Shown here one piece after another: positions 19,935-28,847 of a stretch of 64,000 nt of DNA. Every line of letters starts with the position of its first letter. Positions within the stretch are counted from its first letter, which is position 1. The notes under the pieces were generated by a model. The model did no database searches. It saw nothing but the letters and a program-made list of their open reading frames with translations, and was not told the origin of the DNA. Both the position numbers and the translations under genes were made by a program. Origin of the DNA: Candidatus Rokuibacteriota bacterium (GTDB lineage Bacteria; Methylomirabilota; Methylomirabilia; Rokubacteriales; CSP1-6); NCBI GenBank assembly GCA_003220535.1, contig QHSU01000068.1, positions 1-64,000 on the forward strand, given 5' to 3'.

Positions 19935-20713
19935 CGAAGGTCGACTACGACCGGGGCCTCTATCGCGCGTATCACGCCGGCCGCGCCCTCTCCGCGGACA
20001 CGGGGCGGCGCTGGATGGACGCGATCGCCGCACACCTCGCGGCGGCGCGTGCGGGCCTGAGGATCCTCGATCTCGGCGCCGGCACGGGGCGCTTCGCGGG
20101 GCTGCTGGCCGACGCGTTCGACACGAGCGTCGTGGCGGTCGAGCCGTCGGAAAAGATGCGCGAGGAGGCCCTCCGCCACCGCGCACATCCCCGGGTCGCT
20201 TACCGTGATGGTGCGGCGAGCGCCATCCCGGCCGCCGACGCCGAGTTCGACTTCGCGTTCCTGTCGATGGTCATCCATCACGTCCGGAACGTCGCCGCCT
20301 GCGCGCGCGAGCTCCACCGGGTCGTCAAGCCCGACGGGCTCGTGTTCATCCGCAATGTCTTCAGCGGACGCCTCGACAGCGTGCGCTACTACGAGTTCTT
20401 CCCGTCGGCCCGCGCCATCGACGAGGCGAGGCTTTCCACGGTGGACGGTGTCCGCGACGCATTCGTCGCGAGCGGGTTCACAGAGGTGGCGCTCGACTCG
20501 ATCGAGCAGCAGATCGACCCGAGCCTCCAGGCCCACTACGAGCGGATCGAGCGGCGGGCCCTGTCGACGTTCGAGCTGCTCACCGACGCCGAGTTTCACG
20601 ACGGACTCGAGCGCATGCGGCGCGCCGTCGAGCTCGAGGCCACGGCGGCTCCAGTGATCGAACGCGTCGAGCTGCTCGTCCTGCGCCGCCAGCGGGGCGG
20701 CGGCGCTCCGTGA
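19928..20713 (+). CDS. Class I SAM-dependent methyltransferase
   Basis: A 261-residue methyltransferase beginning at GTG 19928, overlapping the previous stop (GTGGTAG), so translation is probably coupled. The SAM-binding motif I is ILDLGAGTGRFAG near residue 42. It is followed by the acidic VVAVEPSEKM, the post-motif DFAFLSMVIHHV and VVKPDGLVFIRNVF. The architecture is the Methyltransf_11/25 type, acting on a small molecule. The substrate is not evident. Its coupling to a thiol-redox selenoprotein may point to a thiol or metalloid substrate, but that is speculation. Confidence 0.85.
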   Translation: MVAKVDYDRGLYRAYHAGRALSADTGRRWMDAIAAHLAAARAGLRILDLGAGTGRFAGLLADAFDTSVVAVEPSEKMREEALRHRAHPRVAYRDGAASAIPAADAEFDFAFLSMVIHHVRNVAACARELHRVVKPDGLVFIRNVFSGRLDSVRYYEFFPSARAIDEARLSTVDGVRDAFVASGFTEVALDSIEQQIDPSLQAHYERIERRALSTFELLTDAEFHDGLERMRRAVELEATAAPVIERVELLVLRRQRGGGAP

Positions 20714-20786
20714 GCCTCGTCTCGAGCTCGCCGGCCAGCCGTTGCGCGCGCTCGATCCCCCCGCCCCCAGCGCCGTCGCCGCCGCG

Positions 20787-21731
20787 CTAGTCCTCTTCGG
20801 CCCACGCGGCCGTCAGCCGGCGTGCGAGCGCGCGGTGCCCCTTGAAGAAGTACGCGAGCATGGCGGTGGTCGCGAGGAGGTTGCCGAGGAAGATCGTCCA
20901 CCCCGCCAGCTCGTCGAGCACCCACTTCGCCGCGATCAGGACCCAGCCGATGAAGAACACCTCGAACGCGGTGAAGAAGATCACCACGGCGAAGACGAAG
21001 AGGGGTTGACGCTCGGCGGCGGCGATCAGCACGGCGCCGGCGATGCCGAAGAGCGCGAACGCGATGCCGTGTACGACCGTGTAGAAGATGATCGCCGCCC
21101 CCGGATCGGGCTGGCCGAGGATCGCGGTGCCGAGGAGCTTCGGCGTTCGGAGCGGCGCGCCCTGGATCCAGTCGATCGCCAGGAACCAGAGCGCGACCAC
21201 GAGGGCGCCCAGGAGGCCGGCCACGATGCCCTCGCGGAGGACACTACCCCAGGAGCCGATCAGGGTCCGCGACAGCGCCCGGTGGGCGCGGAAGAAGTAC
21301 CAGAGCATCGCGAGCGAGGCGAGGAGGTTGCCGACCAGGATCGCCCACCAGACGAGCGCGCCCAGCATCGACTTGCTGAGTGCGCCGACGACGCCGAAGA
21401 CGAACACCTCGAAGCTGGCGAACAGGATCACGAAGGCGAGGAAGAGGGCGGGCTCGCGCTCGCTGACGGCCATGAGGCTCGCGGCGATGACGCCGAACGC
21501 GATGAACGCCAGACCGTGGACGATCGTGTAGCCCACCACGTTGCCCACGGTGGGCTCGAGCCCGATCGGGTTGGTCACGCCCTGGAACACCGCGGCGCCC
21601 AGCAGCCCCGGGGTGAGGAACGGTCGGCCCCGCCAGATGTCGAAGAGGAGGAACCAGACGGCGACGACCGCCGCGCCGATCAAGCCGGCCACGACCCCTT
21701 CCTTCAGGATCGACCGCTGCGCGGGCGCCAT
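20787..21731 (-). CDS. Membrane protein made of two tandem homologous four-helix units
   Basis: A 314-residue integral membrane protein built from an internal duplication. Residues about 5-155 (ILKEGVVAGLIGAAVVAVWFL to WYFFRAHRAL) and 160-310 (VLREGIVAGLLGALVVALWFL to AYFFKGHRAL) align closely, each with about four membrane helices. The family is unknown to me. Conserved features in both halves include the EG(I/V)VAG start, the VHG(I/L)AF helix and the YFF(R/K)(A/G)HRAL end. It is convergent with the methyltransferase, from which it is separated by 73 bases with nothing recognisable. Confidence 0.75.
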   Translation of the reverse strand: MAPAQRSILKEGVVAGLIGAAVVAVWFLLFDIWRGRPFLTPGLLGAAVFQGVTNPIGLEPTVGNVVGYTIVHGLAFIAFGVIAASLMAVSEREPALFLAFVILFASFEVFVFGVVGALSKSMLGALVWWAILVGNLLASLAMLWYFFRAHRALSRTLIGSWGSVLREGIVAGLLGALVVALWFLAIDWIQGAPLRTPKLLGTAILGQPDPGAAIIFYTVVHGIAFALFGIAGAVLIAAAERQPLFVFAVVIFFTAFEVFFIGWVLIAAKWVLDELAGWTIFLGNLLATTAMLAYFFKGHRALARRLTAAWAEED

Positions 21732-21761
21732 CGTGATCGGGGTATTGTAAGCCTTCTGCCG

Positions 21762-22406
21762 TCACTCCGGGTCGCGCGCGAATCTCACGCCATAGTCGGA
21801 GTAGCGCAGGTGTGGCGGCAAGGAAGAGCGGTGGGCGACCGGGCTCCACGGGTCGGCGTGACGCCACGCCCCGCCGCGGCTGACGCGCCGCGTGCCGGAG
21901 GCTGCGCCGCGCGGATTCCGCGCCCCCGACCGGCCGTAGTACTCCTCGTCGAACCAGTCGGCGCACCATTCGTGGCAGACGCCGGAGAGATCAGTGAGCC
22001 CGAGCGCGTTCCCCGGTGTCTCGCCGACGCGCGGCGGACGGTCGAACGTGACGCCGGGCTTGGCGTCACCCCACGGGTAGCGCGACGCCTCGAGGCCGCC
22101 GCGCGCGGCCTTTTCCCACTCGGCCTCCGTCGGCAGCCGCGCCCCCGACCACCCCGCAAAGGCGACGGCCTCGGTCCACGAGAGACCGACGACGGGCTGC
22201 CGAGGGTCGGCGAACGCGGGGTCGGACCAGAACGGGGGCGCCGGGGCGCCGGTCGCGGCCAGATAGGCGGCGAAGTCCGCATTCGTCGCGGGCGTGAGCG
22301 CGACCAGAAAGGCGTCGACCCACACGACGTGCGGTGGGCGCTCGCACGGATGGCCGTGCGTCCAGCCCATGGTGAACGGCCCCGCCCCGACGCATGTGAA
22401 GTCCAC
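21762..22406 (-). CDS. Formylglycine-generating-enzyme-like (SUMF1) domain protein
   Basis: A 214-residue FGE/SUMF1-fold protein, the family that oxidises sulfatase Cys to formylglycine or hydroxylates and sulfoxidises small molecules. Diagnostic segments are GPFTMGW, ATNADFAAYLAATG, PVVGLSWTEAVAFAGWSGARLPTEAEWEKAARGG, NALGLTDLSGVCHEWCADWF, RVSRGGAWRH and YGVRFARDPE. It is shorter than EgtB-type proteins and lacks a DinB domain. The start is GTG 22406, and an AT-rich box 5-12 bases upstream is shared with the divergent aminotransferase promoter. No sulfatase gene is nearby. Confidence 0.87.
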   Translation of the reverse strand: MDFTCVGAGPFTMGWTHGHPCERPPHVVWVDAFLVALTPATNADFAAYLAATGAPAPPFWSDPAFADPRQPVVGLSWTEAVAFAGWSGARLPTEAEWEKAARGGLEASRYPWGDAKPGVTFDRPPRVGETPGNALGLTDLSGVCHEWCADWFDEEYYGRSGARNPRGAASGTRRVSRGGAWRHADPWSPVAHRSSLPPHLRYSDYGVRFARDPE

Positions 22407-22410
22407 GCCT

Positions 22411-22416
22411 TATAAT
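22411..22416. promoter_or_regulatory. Symmetric TATAAT/ATTATA box between divergent genes
   Basis: TATAAT faces the aminotransferase gene (leader of about 50 bases). Its complement, TATTAT on the minus strand, ends five bases before the GTG of the FGE-like gene. One AT-rich block may therefore serve as -10 for both divergent genes. No -35 was identified. Confidence 0.45.
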
Positions 22417-22474
22417 AGAGGCCTTCCGAAAAGGGAGCGCGCCGTGCGAGGCGAGCCCATAAAGGAGAACCCCC

Positions 22475-23647
22475 ATGAACGTCGCCCCGCGGATGGCCCG
22501 GCTCGGAACCGAGTCGGCGTTCGAGGTGCTGGCCCGCGCGCGGCAGCTCGAGCGCGCCGGTCGCGAGATCATCCACCTGGAAATCGGCGAGCCGGACTTT
22601 GACACGCCCGCACACATCAAGGAAGCGGCGAAGCAGGCGCTCGACGCGGGCGCGACGCACTACGGCCCGGCCGCAGGGCTGCCGGAGCTCCGCGAGGCGA
22701 TCGCCAAGCACGTCGCCGAGACGCGTGGCATCGCCGTCGCGCCCGAGGAGGTGGTCGTCACCCCGGGCGCCAAGCCGATCATGTTCTTCACGATCATGGC
22801 CCTGATCGGTGAGGGCGACGAGGTCATCTATCCGAATCCCGGCTTTCCGATCTACGAGTCCGTGATCAACTTCGTCGGCGGCGTCCCCGTGCCGATTCCG
22901 TTGCGCGAAGACACTGGCTTCGGATTCGATCTTGAGCTGTTCGAACGCCGCGTCTCGCCGAAGACGAAACTGATCGTGATCAACTCGCCCGAGAATCCCA
23001 CGGGCGGCGTGCTCGACCGGGGCCAGCTCGAACGCATCGCGGCGATCGCGGCCGCGCGGGAGATCCCGGTGCTGACCGACGAGATCTACCGCCAGTTCCT
23101 CTACGAGGGCGAGTTCGCCTCGATCACGGGGCTGCCGGGCATGCGCGGGCGGACGATTCTCCTCGACGGGTTCTCGAAATCGTACGCGATGACCGGCTGG
23201 CGCCTCGGCTACGGCGTGATGCCGCCGCCCCTCGCCGAGCACGTGGCGCGGCTCATGGTGAACTCCAATTCCTGCACGGCGTCGTTCGTGCAGCTCGCCG
23301 GCATCGCCGCGCTCCAGGGCGACCAGACGCCGGTCGTCGGCATGGTGGCCGAGTTCAAGCGGCGCCGCGACCTGCTCGTGGACGGCCTCAATCGCTTGCC
23401 CGGCGTCCGGTGCGCACGGCCCCGCGGCGCCTTCTACGTCTTCCCGAACATCACCGCAACTCGCCGGTCGTCCGCTGAGGTCGCCGAGCGGCTCCTGACC
23501 GAGGCCGGCGTGGCTGCGCTGTCGGGCGCGGCGTTCGGTGCCCACGGTGAAGGGTATCTGCGGTTCTCGTACGCGAACTCGGAGGCCAATCTGCGCCTGG
23601 CGCTCGAGCGTATGCGCCCCCTGTTCGAGAGCTTCGCGAATCGATGA
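22475..23647 (+). CDS. PLP-dependent aminotransferase, class I/II
   Basis: A 390-residue fold-type I aminotransferase (AspC/AlaA branch) with AAAGGAG eight bases before ATG 22475. Features include HLEIGEPDFDTP, HYGPAAGLPELREAIA, VVTPGAKPIMFF, PNPGFPIYESV, INSPENPTGGVLD and the PLP Schiff-base Lys in DGFSKSYAMTGWRLGYG. The C-terminal Arg (YLRFSYANSEANL) that binds the substrate carboxylate is present. It transfers an amino group between an amino acid and a 2-oxo acid. Exact specificity cannot be set. Confidence 0.93.
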   Translation: MNVAPRMARLGTESAFEVLARARQLERAGREIIHLEIGEPDFDTPAHIKEAAKQALDAGATHYGPAAGLPELREAIAKHVAETRGIAVAPEEVVVTPGAKPIMFFTIMALIGEGDEVIYPNPGFPIYESVINFVGGVPVPIPLREDTGFGFDLELFERRVSPKTKLIVINSPENPTGGVLDRGQLERIAAIAAAREIPVLTDEIYRQFLYEGEFASITGLPGMRGRTILLDGFSKSYAMTGWRLGYGVMPPPLAEHVARLMVNSNSCTASFVQLAGIAALQGDQTPVVGMVAEFKRRRDLLVDGLNRLPGVRCARPRGAFYVFPNITATRRSSAEVAERLLTEAGVAALSGAAFGAHGEGYLRFSYANSEANLRLALERMRPLFESFANR

Positions 23648-23711
23648 CGGTCTTCGACTACGGTGTCCCCACTCCGGAGAGCGCCTCGGTCCCTCTCGCG
23701 TCCCGATCTGC

Positions 23712-25163
23712 GTGAGCCGTCGCACCGTCGCCGACGTCGTCGTCGACGGCCTTACGCGCGCCGGGACGCCGCGGCTCTTCGCCGTGCCGGGCGAGGGCGC
23801 CGACCTCACGCTGCTCCGTGCGGTGCGGGCGGCGGGGCTTCCGCTGACGCTTGCGTCTGGAGAGACCGGCGCATGCATCATGGCCGCGGTGACTGGCGAC
23901 CTCGTCGAGGCGCCCGGCGCGGCGCTCGGGGGCCGTGGCGTCACGGCGGCGATCGCCGGCCTCGCGCACGCGCTTGCCGACCGTGCGCCCATGGTCTTCC
24001 TCACCGACGGCCGCTCCGGGAAAATGCTCGTCTGCAAGGCGAGCCTCACCGTCGAGGCCGACTCCGCTGCGCGCCAGATCGTCGACGCGACGCGGCTCGC
24101 CACGACAGAGCCGCGCGGTCCCGTCCATCTGGAGATCCCGGCCGAGATCGCGCGGCAGTGGGCGCCGACCCTCGTGCCGTCGTCCCGACCCGATCCGCCG
24201 TCGGCCCCCGATCCTGCCGCGCTGGACGCGGCAGCCCAACTGCTAGCCCGCGCGTCCCGGCCGCTGCTCGTCGCGGGACTCCATTGCCGCTCGACCGGTG
24301 TCCAGCAATGGGTCCGCGCGCTGGCGGAGGCGCTGCCGGCGCCCGTGCTGGTGACGTGTCGGGCGAAGGGCGCGCTGCCGGACCCGCATCCGCTGATGCT
24401 GGGCGTTCTCGGCGCCGACGCCGTCGACGAGCGCTTGCTGCGACGCGCCGATCTCATCGTGGGCCTCGGGCTCGACGCGCTCGAGCCCGTGCCCGCGCCG
24501 TGGTGGTCGACGGTTCCAGTGCTCGCCCTCGGCCCGCCGCGGGCGCTGGACGATTGGTTCCCGGCGGTGGGCGTGTTGGGCGAGGTCGCCGTCGTCCTCG
24601 AAGAGCTGGCGCCGCGCCTGCATGACCGCAAACGGGCCGACTGGGACGTGGCCGAGCTCGACCGTCTCAAGCGCGAGCTCGCCGCAGGACCGACCGGGGC
24701 CCATCAGGTGCTCGCCCGGAGAGGGATCGTCCGTATCGCGCGCGAGGCGACGCCGGCCGGCACGATCGTCACGGCCGATGCCGGTCCGCATCTGCTGGAC
24801 GTCGCCGTCTCCTGGCACACCGTCGCCCCGCGCGAGTTCTTGGTGTCGAATGGGCTCGCCACGGCAGGTTTCGCTCTGCCGGCCGCGATCGCGGCGCACC
24901 TCGTCCATACCGATCGGCGCGTCGTCTGCTTCACCGGGGCTCGCGGGCTGGCGGCGGCGGCGACCGAGCTCGAGACCGCGGTGCGGCTTGGCGCGTCCAT
25001 CGTGGTGGTCGTGTTCGACGCAGACGAGTCCGATACGCCCGACCTCATGCGGGTGGCCCAGAGCTTCGGGATAACGGCGTTCGCCGCCGACAGCGAGCCG
25101 GGTTTCGGCGAGGCGTTCGGTCGGGCGCTCGGAGCGAGCGGACCGTCGCTGATCAGGGTCTGA
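23712..25163 (+). CDS. Acetolactate-synthase-like TPP-family protein with degenerate cofactor motif
   Basis: A 483-residue protein with the three-domain layout of acetolactate synthase/benzoylformate decarboxylase. An N-terminal Pyr domain (VADVVVDGLTRAGTPRLFAVPGEGADL, conserved Glu in SGETGACIM) is followed by a central Rossmann domain and a C-terminal PP domain (FLVSNGLATAGFALPAAIAAHL). The usual GDGGF...NN motif that holds Mg-thiamine diphosphate reads TGARGLA...DAD instead, so Mg-TPP binding is doubtful. It is also shorter than typical ALS (540-590). It may be a non-catalytic relative or use an altered site. The start GTG 23712 lies 65 bases after the aminotransferase. Confidence 0.75.
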   Translation: MSRRTVADVVVDGLTRAGTPRLFAVPGEGADLTLLRAVRAAGLPLTLASGETGACIMAAVTGDLVEAPGAALGGRGVTAAIAGLAHALADRAPMVFLTDGRSGKMLVCKASLTVEADSAARQIVDATRLATTEPRGPVHLEIPAEIARQWAPTLVPSSRPDPPSAPDPAALDAAAQLLARASRPLLVAGLHCRSTGVQQWVRALAEALPAPVLVTCRAKGALPDPHPLMLGVLGADAVDERLLRRADLIVGLGLDALEPVPAPWWSTVPVLALGPPRALDDWFPAVGVLGEVAVVLEELAPRLHDRKRADWDVAELDRLKRELAAGPTGAHQVLARRGIVRIAREATPAGTIVTADAGPHLLDVAVSWHTVAPREFLVSNGLATAGFALPAAIAAHLVHTDRRVVCFTGARGLAAAATELETAVRLGASIVVVVFDADESDTPDLMRVAQSFGITAFAADSEPGFGEAFGRALGASGPSLIRV

Positions 25164-25223
25164 CCTTGACGGTGACGACCATGAGTGGTAAAAACCGCAC
25201 AACCGTCTGAGCCGCGAGGGGGT

Positions 25224-25233
25224 GAGAGCTCTC
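25224..25233. promoter_or_regulatory. GAGAGCTCTC palindrome upstream of ABC operon
   Basis: A perfect 10-base palindrome, extended by GGG on one side and CC on the other. It lies 53 bases before the first binding-protein ATG in the only untranslated gap of this operon. It is an operator candidate only. Confidence 0.35.
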
Positions 25234-25285
25234 CCGGTCTCCCAGAACCTTCCCCATCGACCTTGCTGAGTTCAAGGAGTGCACT

Positions 25286-26587
25286 ATGCAAGGAACCTCG
25301 CGTCGACACTTTCTCCGCGGCGCTTCCGCCGCGACCGCCGGGATGGCGTCCTGGGTGGCCCTCGGCAAGCCGCCCGCGTTCGCCCAGAAACGCGAGCTGA
25401 CGTTCCTCAGCTGGAACCACTTCGTGCCTGCCTCCGACGACGAGTTGCGCCGACAGGCCGAGGTCTTCTCCAAGCAGACCGGCGTCACCGTGCGAGTAGA
25501 CACCATCGCTCACCTCCAGCTTCCGGCGAAACGGGCCGCGGAGGCCCAGGCACAGTCGGGCCACGACCTCATTTTTGTGGGTGGGGCCGACCCATTCCTC
25601 TTCGAGAGCCAGCTCGCCGACGTCAGCGACATCATCGACGAGCTCGGCAAGAAGTACGGCGGATGGTACCCGTTCGCCCGGGAGGGATCCCATACGACGT
25701 CCGGCTGGAAAGCGGTGCCGTGGTTCTGGATCTCGTTTCCGGCGACGTACAACATGACGCATTTCAAGAGCGCCGGGCTCGAGTACCCCAAGACGTGGGA
25801 CGAGTTGCTCAAGCACGGTCGGATTCTCAAGAAGCAGGGCAACCCGGTCGGGATCGCCGTCAGCCACTGCGCCGATGCCAATACCACCTTCTGGTCGGTG
25901 CTCTGGTGCTACGGCGGTAAGGTGCTCGAGGCCGACGGGAAGACTCCGGCCATCAACTCGGACAAGACTGCGCGGGTGATCGAGTGGTACAAAGAGCTCT
26001 ACAAGGACGCAATGGAGCCTGAAGTCCTGTCCTGGGACGACGCATCCAACAACCGTTGCATCCTGGCCGGAAAGTGCTCCTGGATTCATAACCCGATCAG
26101 CCCCTACAACCTGGCGCTGGCCAAGAGCATGCCGATCGCCGACGAGATCAATCATCACCCGAGCCCGGGCGGCCCGGCCGGCATTCACTCGGCGCCGCCG
26201 ATCAACGAGGTCGCCATCTGGAAGTTCTCGAAGAACGTCTCGCTCGCCAAGGACTTTCTGAAGTTCCTTTTCCAGAAGGAGAACTACGACGCCTGGATCG
26301 TCGCGTCCAACGCCTTCAATCACCCGCCGCTCAAGAACCTGGCCGACCACCCCATCTGGGCGCGGAACCCGAAGTTCGCGATGCTGCCCAAGGAGGCGGA
26401 ATATGCGCACGAGCGCGGCTGGCCGGCCAAGCCCAATGCCGCCGTCCAGCTCATCCAGGTCAACTACGTCCTGCCCGACATGGTGGCGAAGGCCGTCAAC
26501 GGCATGCCGACCAAGCGCGCCATGGCCTGGGCCGAGGACCAGGTGAAGCTGGCGGTTCAGGGCAAGCTCAAAGAGAGCGGCGCGTAA
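25286..26587 (+). CDS. Tat-exported ABC transporter substrate-binding protein, copy 1
   Basis: A 433-residue family-1 extracellular solute-binding protein with a twin-arginine signal (TSRRHFLRGASAATAGMASW, cleavage near AFA-QKR). It would be folded in the cytoplasm and exported. The mature sequence ELTFLSWNHFVPASDDELRRQAEVFSKQTGVTVRVDT is typical of sugar- or glycerol-phosphate-type binding proteins. AAGGAG lies upstream of the ATG. It is highly similar over its full length to the next gene, so the pair arose by tandem duplication. The ligand is unknown. Confidence 0.93.
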   Translation: MQGTSRRHFLRGASAATAGMASWVALGKPPAFAQKRELTFLSWNHFVPASDDELRRQAEVFSKQTGVTVRVDTIAHLQLPAKRAAEAQAQSGHDLIFVGGADPFLFESQLADVSDIIDELGKKYGGWYPFAREGSHTTSGWKAVPWFWISFPATYNMTHFKSAGLEYPKTWDELLKHGRILKKQGNPVGIAVSHCADANTTFWSVLWCYGGKVLEADGKTPAINSDKTARVIEWYKELYKDAMEPEVLSWDDASNNRCILAGKCSWIHNPISPYNLALAKSMPIADEINHHPSPGGPAGIHSAPPINEVAIWKFSKNVSLAKDFLKFLFQKENYDAWIVASNAFNHPPLKNLADHPIWARNPKFAMLPKEAEYAHERGWPAKPNAAVQLIQVNYVLPDMVAKAVNGMPTKRAMAWAEDQVKLAVQGKLKESGA

Positions 26588-26598
26588 CGGCAAGGAGC

Positions 26599-27906
26599 AT
26601 GGCCATGCGCAGCGCGATCACCCGCCGGCGATTCCTCAAGACCTCCACGGCCGTTCTTGCGGGCACGTCGGTCTCGCTCGGTCGCGCGCCGGCCTTCGCC
26701 CAGAAGCGGGAGCTGACGTTCCTCACGGGCAACCACTTCGTCCCGGCGTCAGACGACGAGCTGAGGCGGCAGGCCGAGGTCTTCGCCAAGCAGGCCGGGG
26801 TGACGGTGCGCGTCGACACGATCGCCTTTCCGCAGCTGTTCGCGAAGCGCGCGGCCCAGGTCGCGTCGCAGTCCGGCCACGATCTCATCATCACGGGCGC
26901 GGCCGACCCCTTCCTCTACGAGCAGCATCTGGTCGACATGGGCGATCTCGTCGACTACCTCGGCGGCCGGTATGGCGGCTGGTACGCGTTCGCCAAGGAT
27001 ACGTGTCAGACGGCATCGGGGTGGCGGGCGGTGCCGTGGTACTGGGTCGCGTTCCCGGGGTGCTACAACGAAGTGCACTTCAAGAAGGCCGGGCTGCAGC
27101 CGCCGAAATCCTGGGACGAGCTGCTCAAGGCGGGGAAGATCCTCAAGAAGCAGGGCAACCCCGTCGGCATCCCGATCAGCCATTGCACGGACGCCAACAT
27201 CTCGTTCTGGTCGATCCTGTGGTGCAACGGCGGCAAGGTGCTCGAGGCCGACGGCACGACGCCGGCGATCAACAGCGACAAGGCGGCCCAGGTGATCGAG
27301 TGGTACAAGGAGCTGTACCGGGACGCCATGGAGCCCGAGGTGCTGTCGTGGGACAACGCCTCCAACAACCGCTTCCTGCTCTCGGGCAAGGGCTCGTGGA
27401 TCCACAACGCGATCAGCCCCTACGTCGCCGCCGTCGTGAAGAAGATGCCGATCGCCGACGAGATCAACCACCACAACAGCCCCGGCGGCCCGGCCGGGAT
27501 CCATTCCTCCACCGGCGTCAACTCGCTGGCGATCTGGAAGTTCTCGAAGAACGTCGCGCTCGCGAAGGACTTTATCAAGTTCCTTTTCCAGAAGGAGAAC
27601 TACAACTCCTTCATCGTCGGCGGCAGTGCGTTCAACCAGCCCCCGCTCAAGCATTTTGCCGAGCACCCGATCTGGGCGAGTAACCCAAAGTACGCCATGC
27701 TGCCGAAGGAAGCCGAGTACGTGCACGAGCAGGGCTGGCCGGCCAAGCCCAATGCGGCGGTGCAGCTCATCATCGTCAACTTCGTCCTGCCCGACATCGT
27801 CGCCAAGGCCATCAACGGCATGCCTACCAAGCGCGCCCTGGCCTGGGGCGAGGATCAGATCAAGCTCGCGCTGCAGGGGAAGCTCAAGACGGAAGGGAAG
27901 AGCTAG
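26599..27906 (+). CDS. Tat-exported ABC transporter substrate-binding protein, copy 2
   Basis: A 435-residue paralogue of the preceding protein with its own Tat signal (ITRRRFLKTSTAVLAGTSVS, cleavage near AFA-QKR). Most of the mature protein aligns without gaps (for example KKQGNPVGI, ADANTTFWS versus TDANISFWS, and AVQLI.VN.VLPD at the end). It begins 11 bases after copy 1. Two adjacent ATGs (26599 and 26611) are possible starts. Differences cluster in ligand-proximal segments such as the WYWVAFPGCYNEVHF stretch, suggesting altered specificity (inference). Confidence 0.93.
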   Translation: MAMRSAITRRRFLKTSTAVLAGTSVSLGRAPAFAQKRELTFLTGNHFVPASDDELRRQAEVFAKQAGVTVRVDTIAFPQLFAKRAAQVASQSGHDLIITGAADPFLYEQHLVDMGDLVDYLGGRYGGWYAFAKDTCQTASGWRAVPWYWVAFPGCYNEVHFKKAGLQPPKSWDELLKAGKILKKQGNPVGIPISHCTDANISFWSILWCNGGKVLEADGTTPAINSDKAAQVIEWYKELYRDAMEPEVLSWDNASNNRFLLSGKGSWIHNAISPYVAAVVKKMPIADEINHHNSPGGPAGIHSSTGVNSLAIWKFSKNVALAKDFIKFLFQKENYNSFIVGGSAFNQPPLKHFAEHPIWASNPKYAMLPKEAEYVHEQGWPAKPNAAVQLIIVNFVLPDIVAKAINGMPTKRALAWGEDQIKLALQGKLKTEGKS

Positions 27907-27907
27907 T

Positions 27908-28846
27908 ATGGCCGTCAGCCAGCGTGCGCTCGAGGCGACCGGGCTCCCGCGGCTCGGCCGCCTCGCGCGCGTCCGCGAGTGGTGGGAGCAGGAGCACGTA
28001 TTCGGCTACAGCCTGATCGTGCCCGCGCTGGCCCTGATCCTGGGCCTCGTCGCCTACCCGTTCGGGATGGCGATCTACTTCAGCCTGTCGGACTACTGGG
28101 TCGGGTCACCCGGGCAGTTCATCGGGCTGCAGAACTTCCGAGACATTCTCGGCAACGAGATCTTTCGGCAAACCGTCTACAACTCGTTCGTCTTCTCCCT
28201 CATCGCCGTCGTCCTCAAGACGGTGCTCGGTGTCTGGCTGGCGATGCTCCTGTTCCGGAACTTCAAGTTCAAGCGGCTGATCCGGGGCGCCGTCCTGCTG
28301 CCGTGGGTCATCCCCACGGCGCTGTCGGTGCTCGCCTGGGGGTGGATGTTCGACTCGCTCTACAGCGTCGTGAACTGGACGGGTATCCACCTCGGGCTCA
28401 TCAGCCCGCCCGGCCCCAACTGGCTCGGCATGACGAGTTACGCCATGACTGCCGTGATCGCCGTCAACGTCTGGCGGGGACTGCCCTTCTTCGCCATCAT
28501 CGTCCTCGCCGGTCTCGTCTCCATTCCGCGCGAGTACTACGAGGCAGCCGAGGTCGACGGCGCCAACTCCTGGGGCCGCTTCCGCCACGTCACGCTCCCG
28601 CTGCTCAAGCCCGTCCTTGCCGTCGTCGTGCTGTTCTCGACGATCTTCACCTTCTCCGACTTCAACATCGTCCAGGTCCTCACGCGCGGCGGCCCTGTCA
28701 ACACCACGCACCTGTTCGCCACGCTCGCATACCAGATCGGGCTGACCGGCGGCAACCTCGGCCAGGGCGCGGCCGTCTCGCTCTTCTTGTTCCCGATGCT
28801 GGCCGCCATCGTGTTCCTCCAGCTCCGCTATATCCGGAGGGACTGA
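27908..28846 (+). CDS. ABC transporter permease (MalF/UgpA type)
   Basis: A 312-residue permease with six membrane helices. The cytoplasmic EAA loop reads EYYEAAEVDGANSWGRFRHVTLPLLKP and would contact the ATPase. A short cytoplasmic N-terminus (about residues 1-30) precedes the first helix FGYSLIVPALALILGLVAYP. The ATG at 27908 overlaps the end of the TAG stop region of the second binding protein, being separated from it by one base. Pairs with the next permease to form the channel. Confidence 0.93.
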   Translation: MAVSQRALEATGLPRLGRLARVREWWEQEHVFGYSLIVPALALILGLVAYPFGMAIYFSLSDYWVGSPGQFIGLQNFRDILGNEIFRQTVYNSFVFSLIAVVLKTVLGVWLAMLLFRNFKFKRLIRGAVLLPWVIPTALSVLAWGWMFDSLYSVVNWTGIHLGLISPPGPNWLGMTSYAMTAVIAVNVWRGLPFFAIIVLAGLVSIPREYYEAAEVDGANSWGRFRHVTLPLLKPVLAVVVLFSTIFTFSDFNIVQVLTRGGPVNTTHLFATLAYQIGLTGGNLGQGAAVSLFLFPMLAAIVFLQLRYIRRD

Positions 28847-28847
28847 G

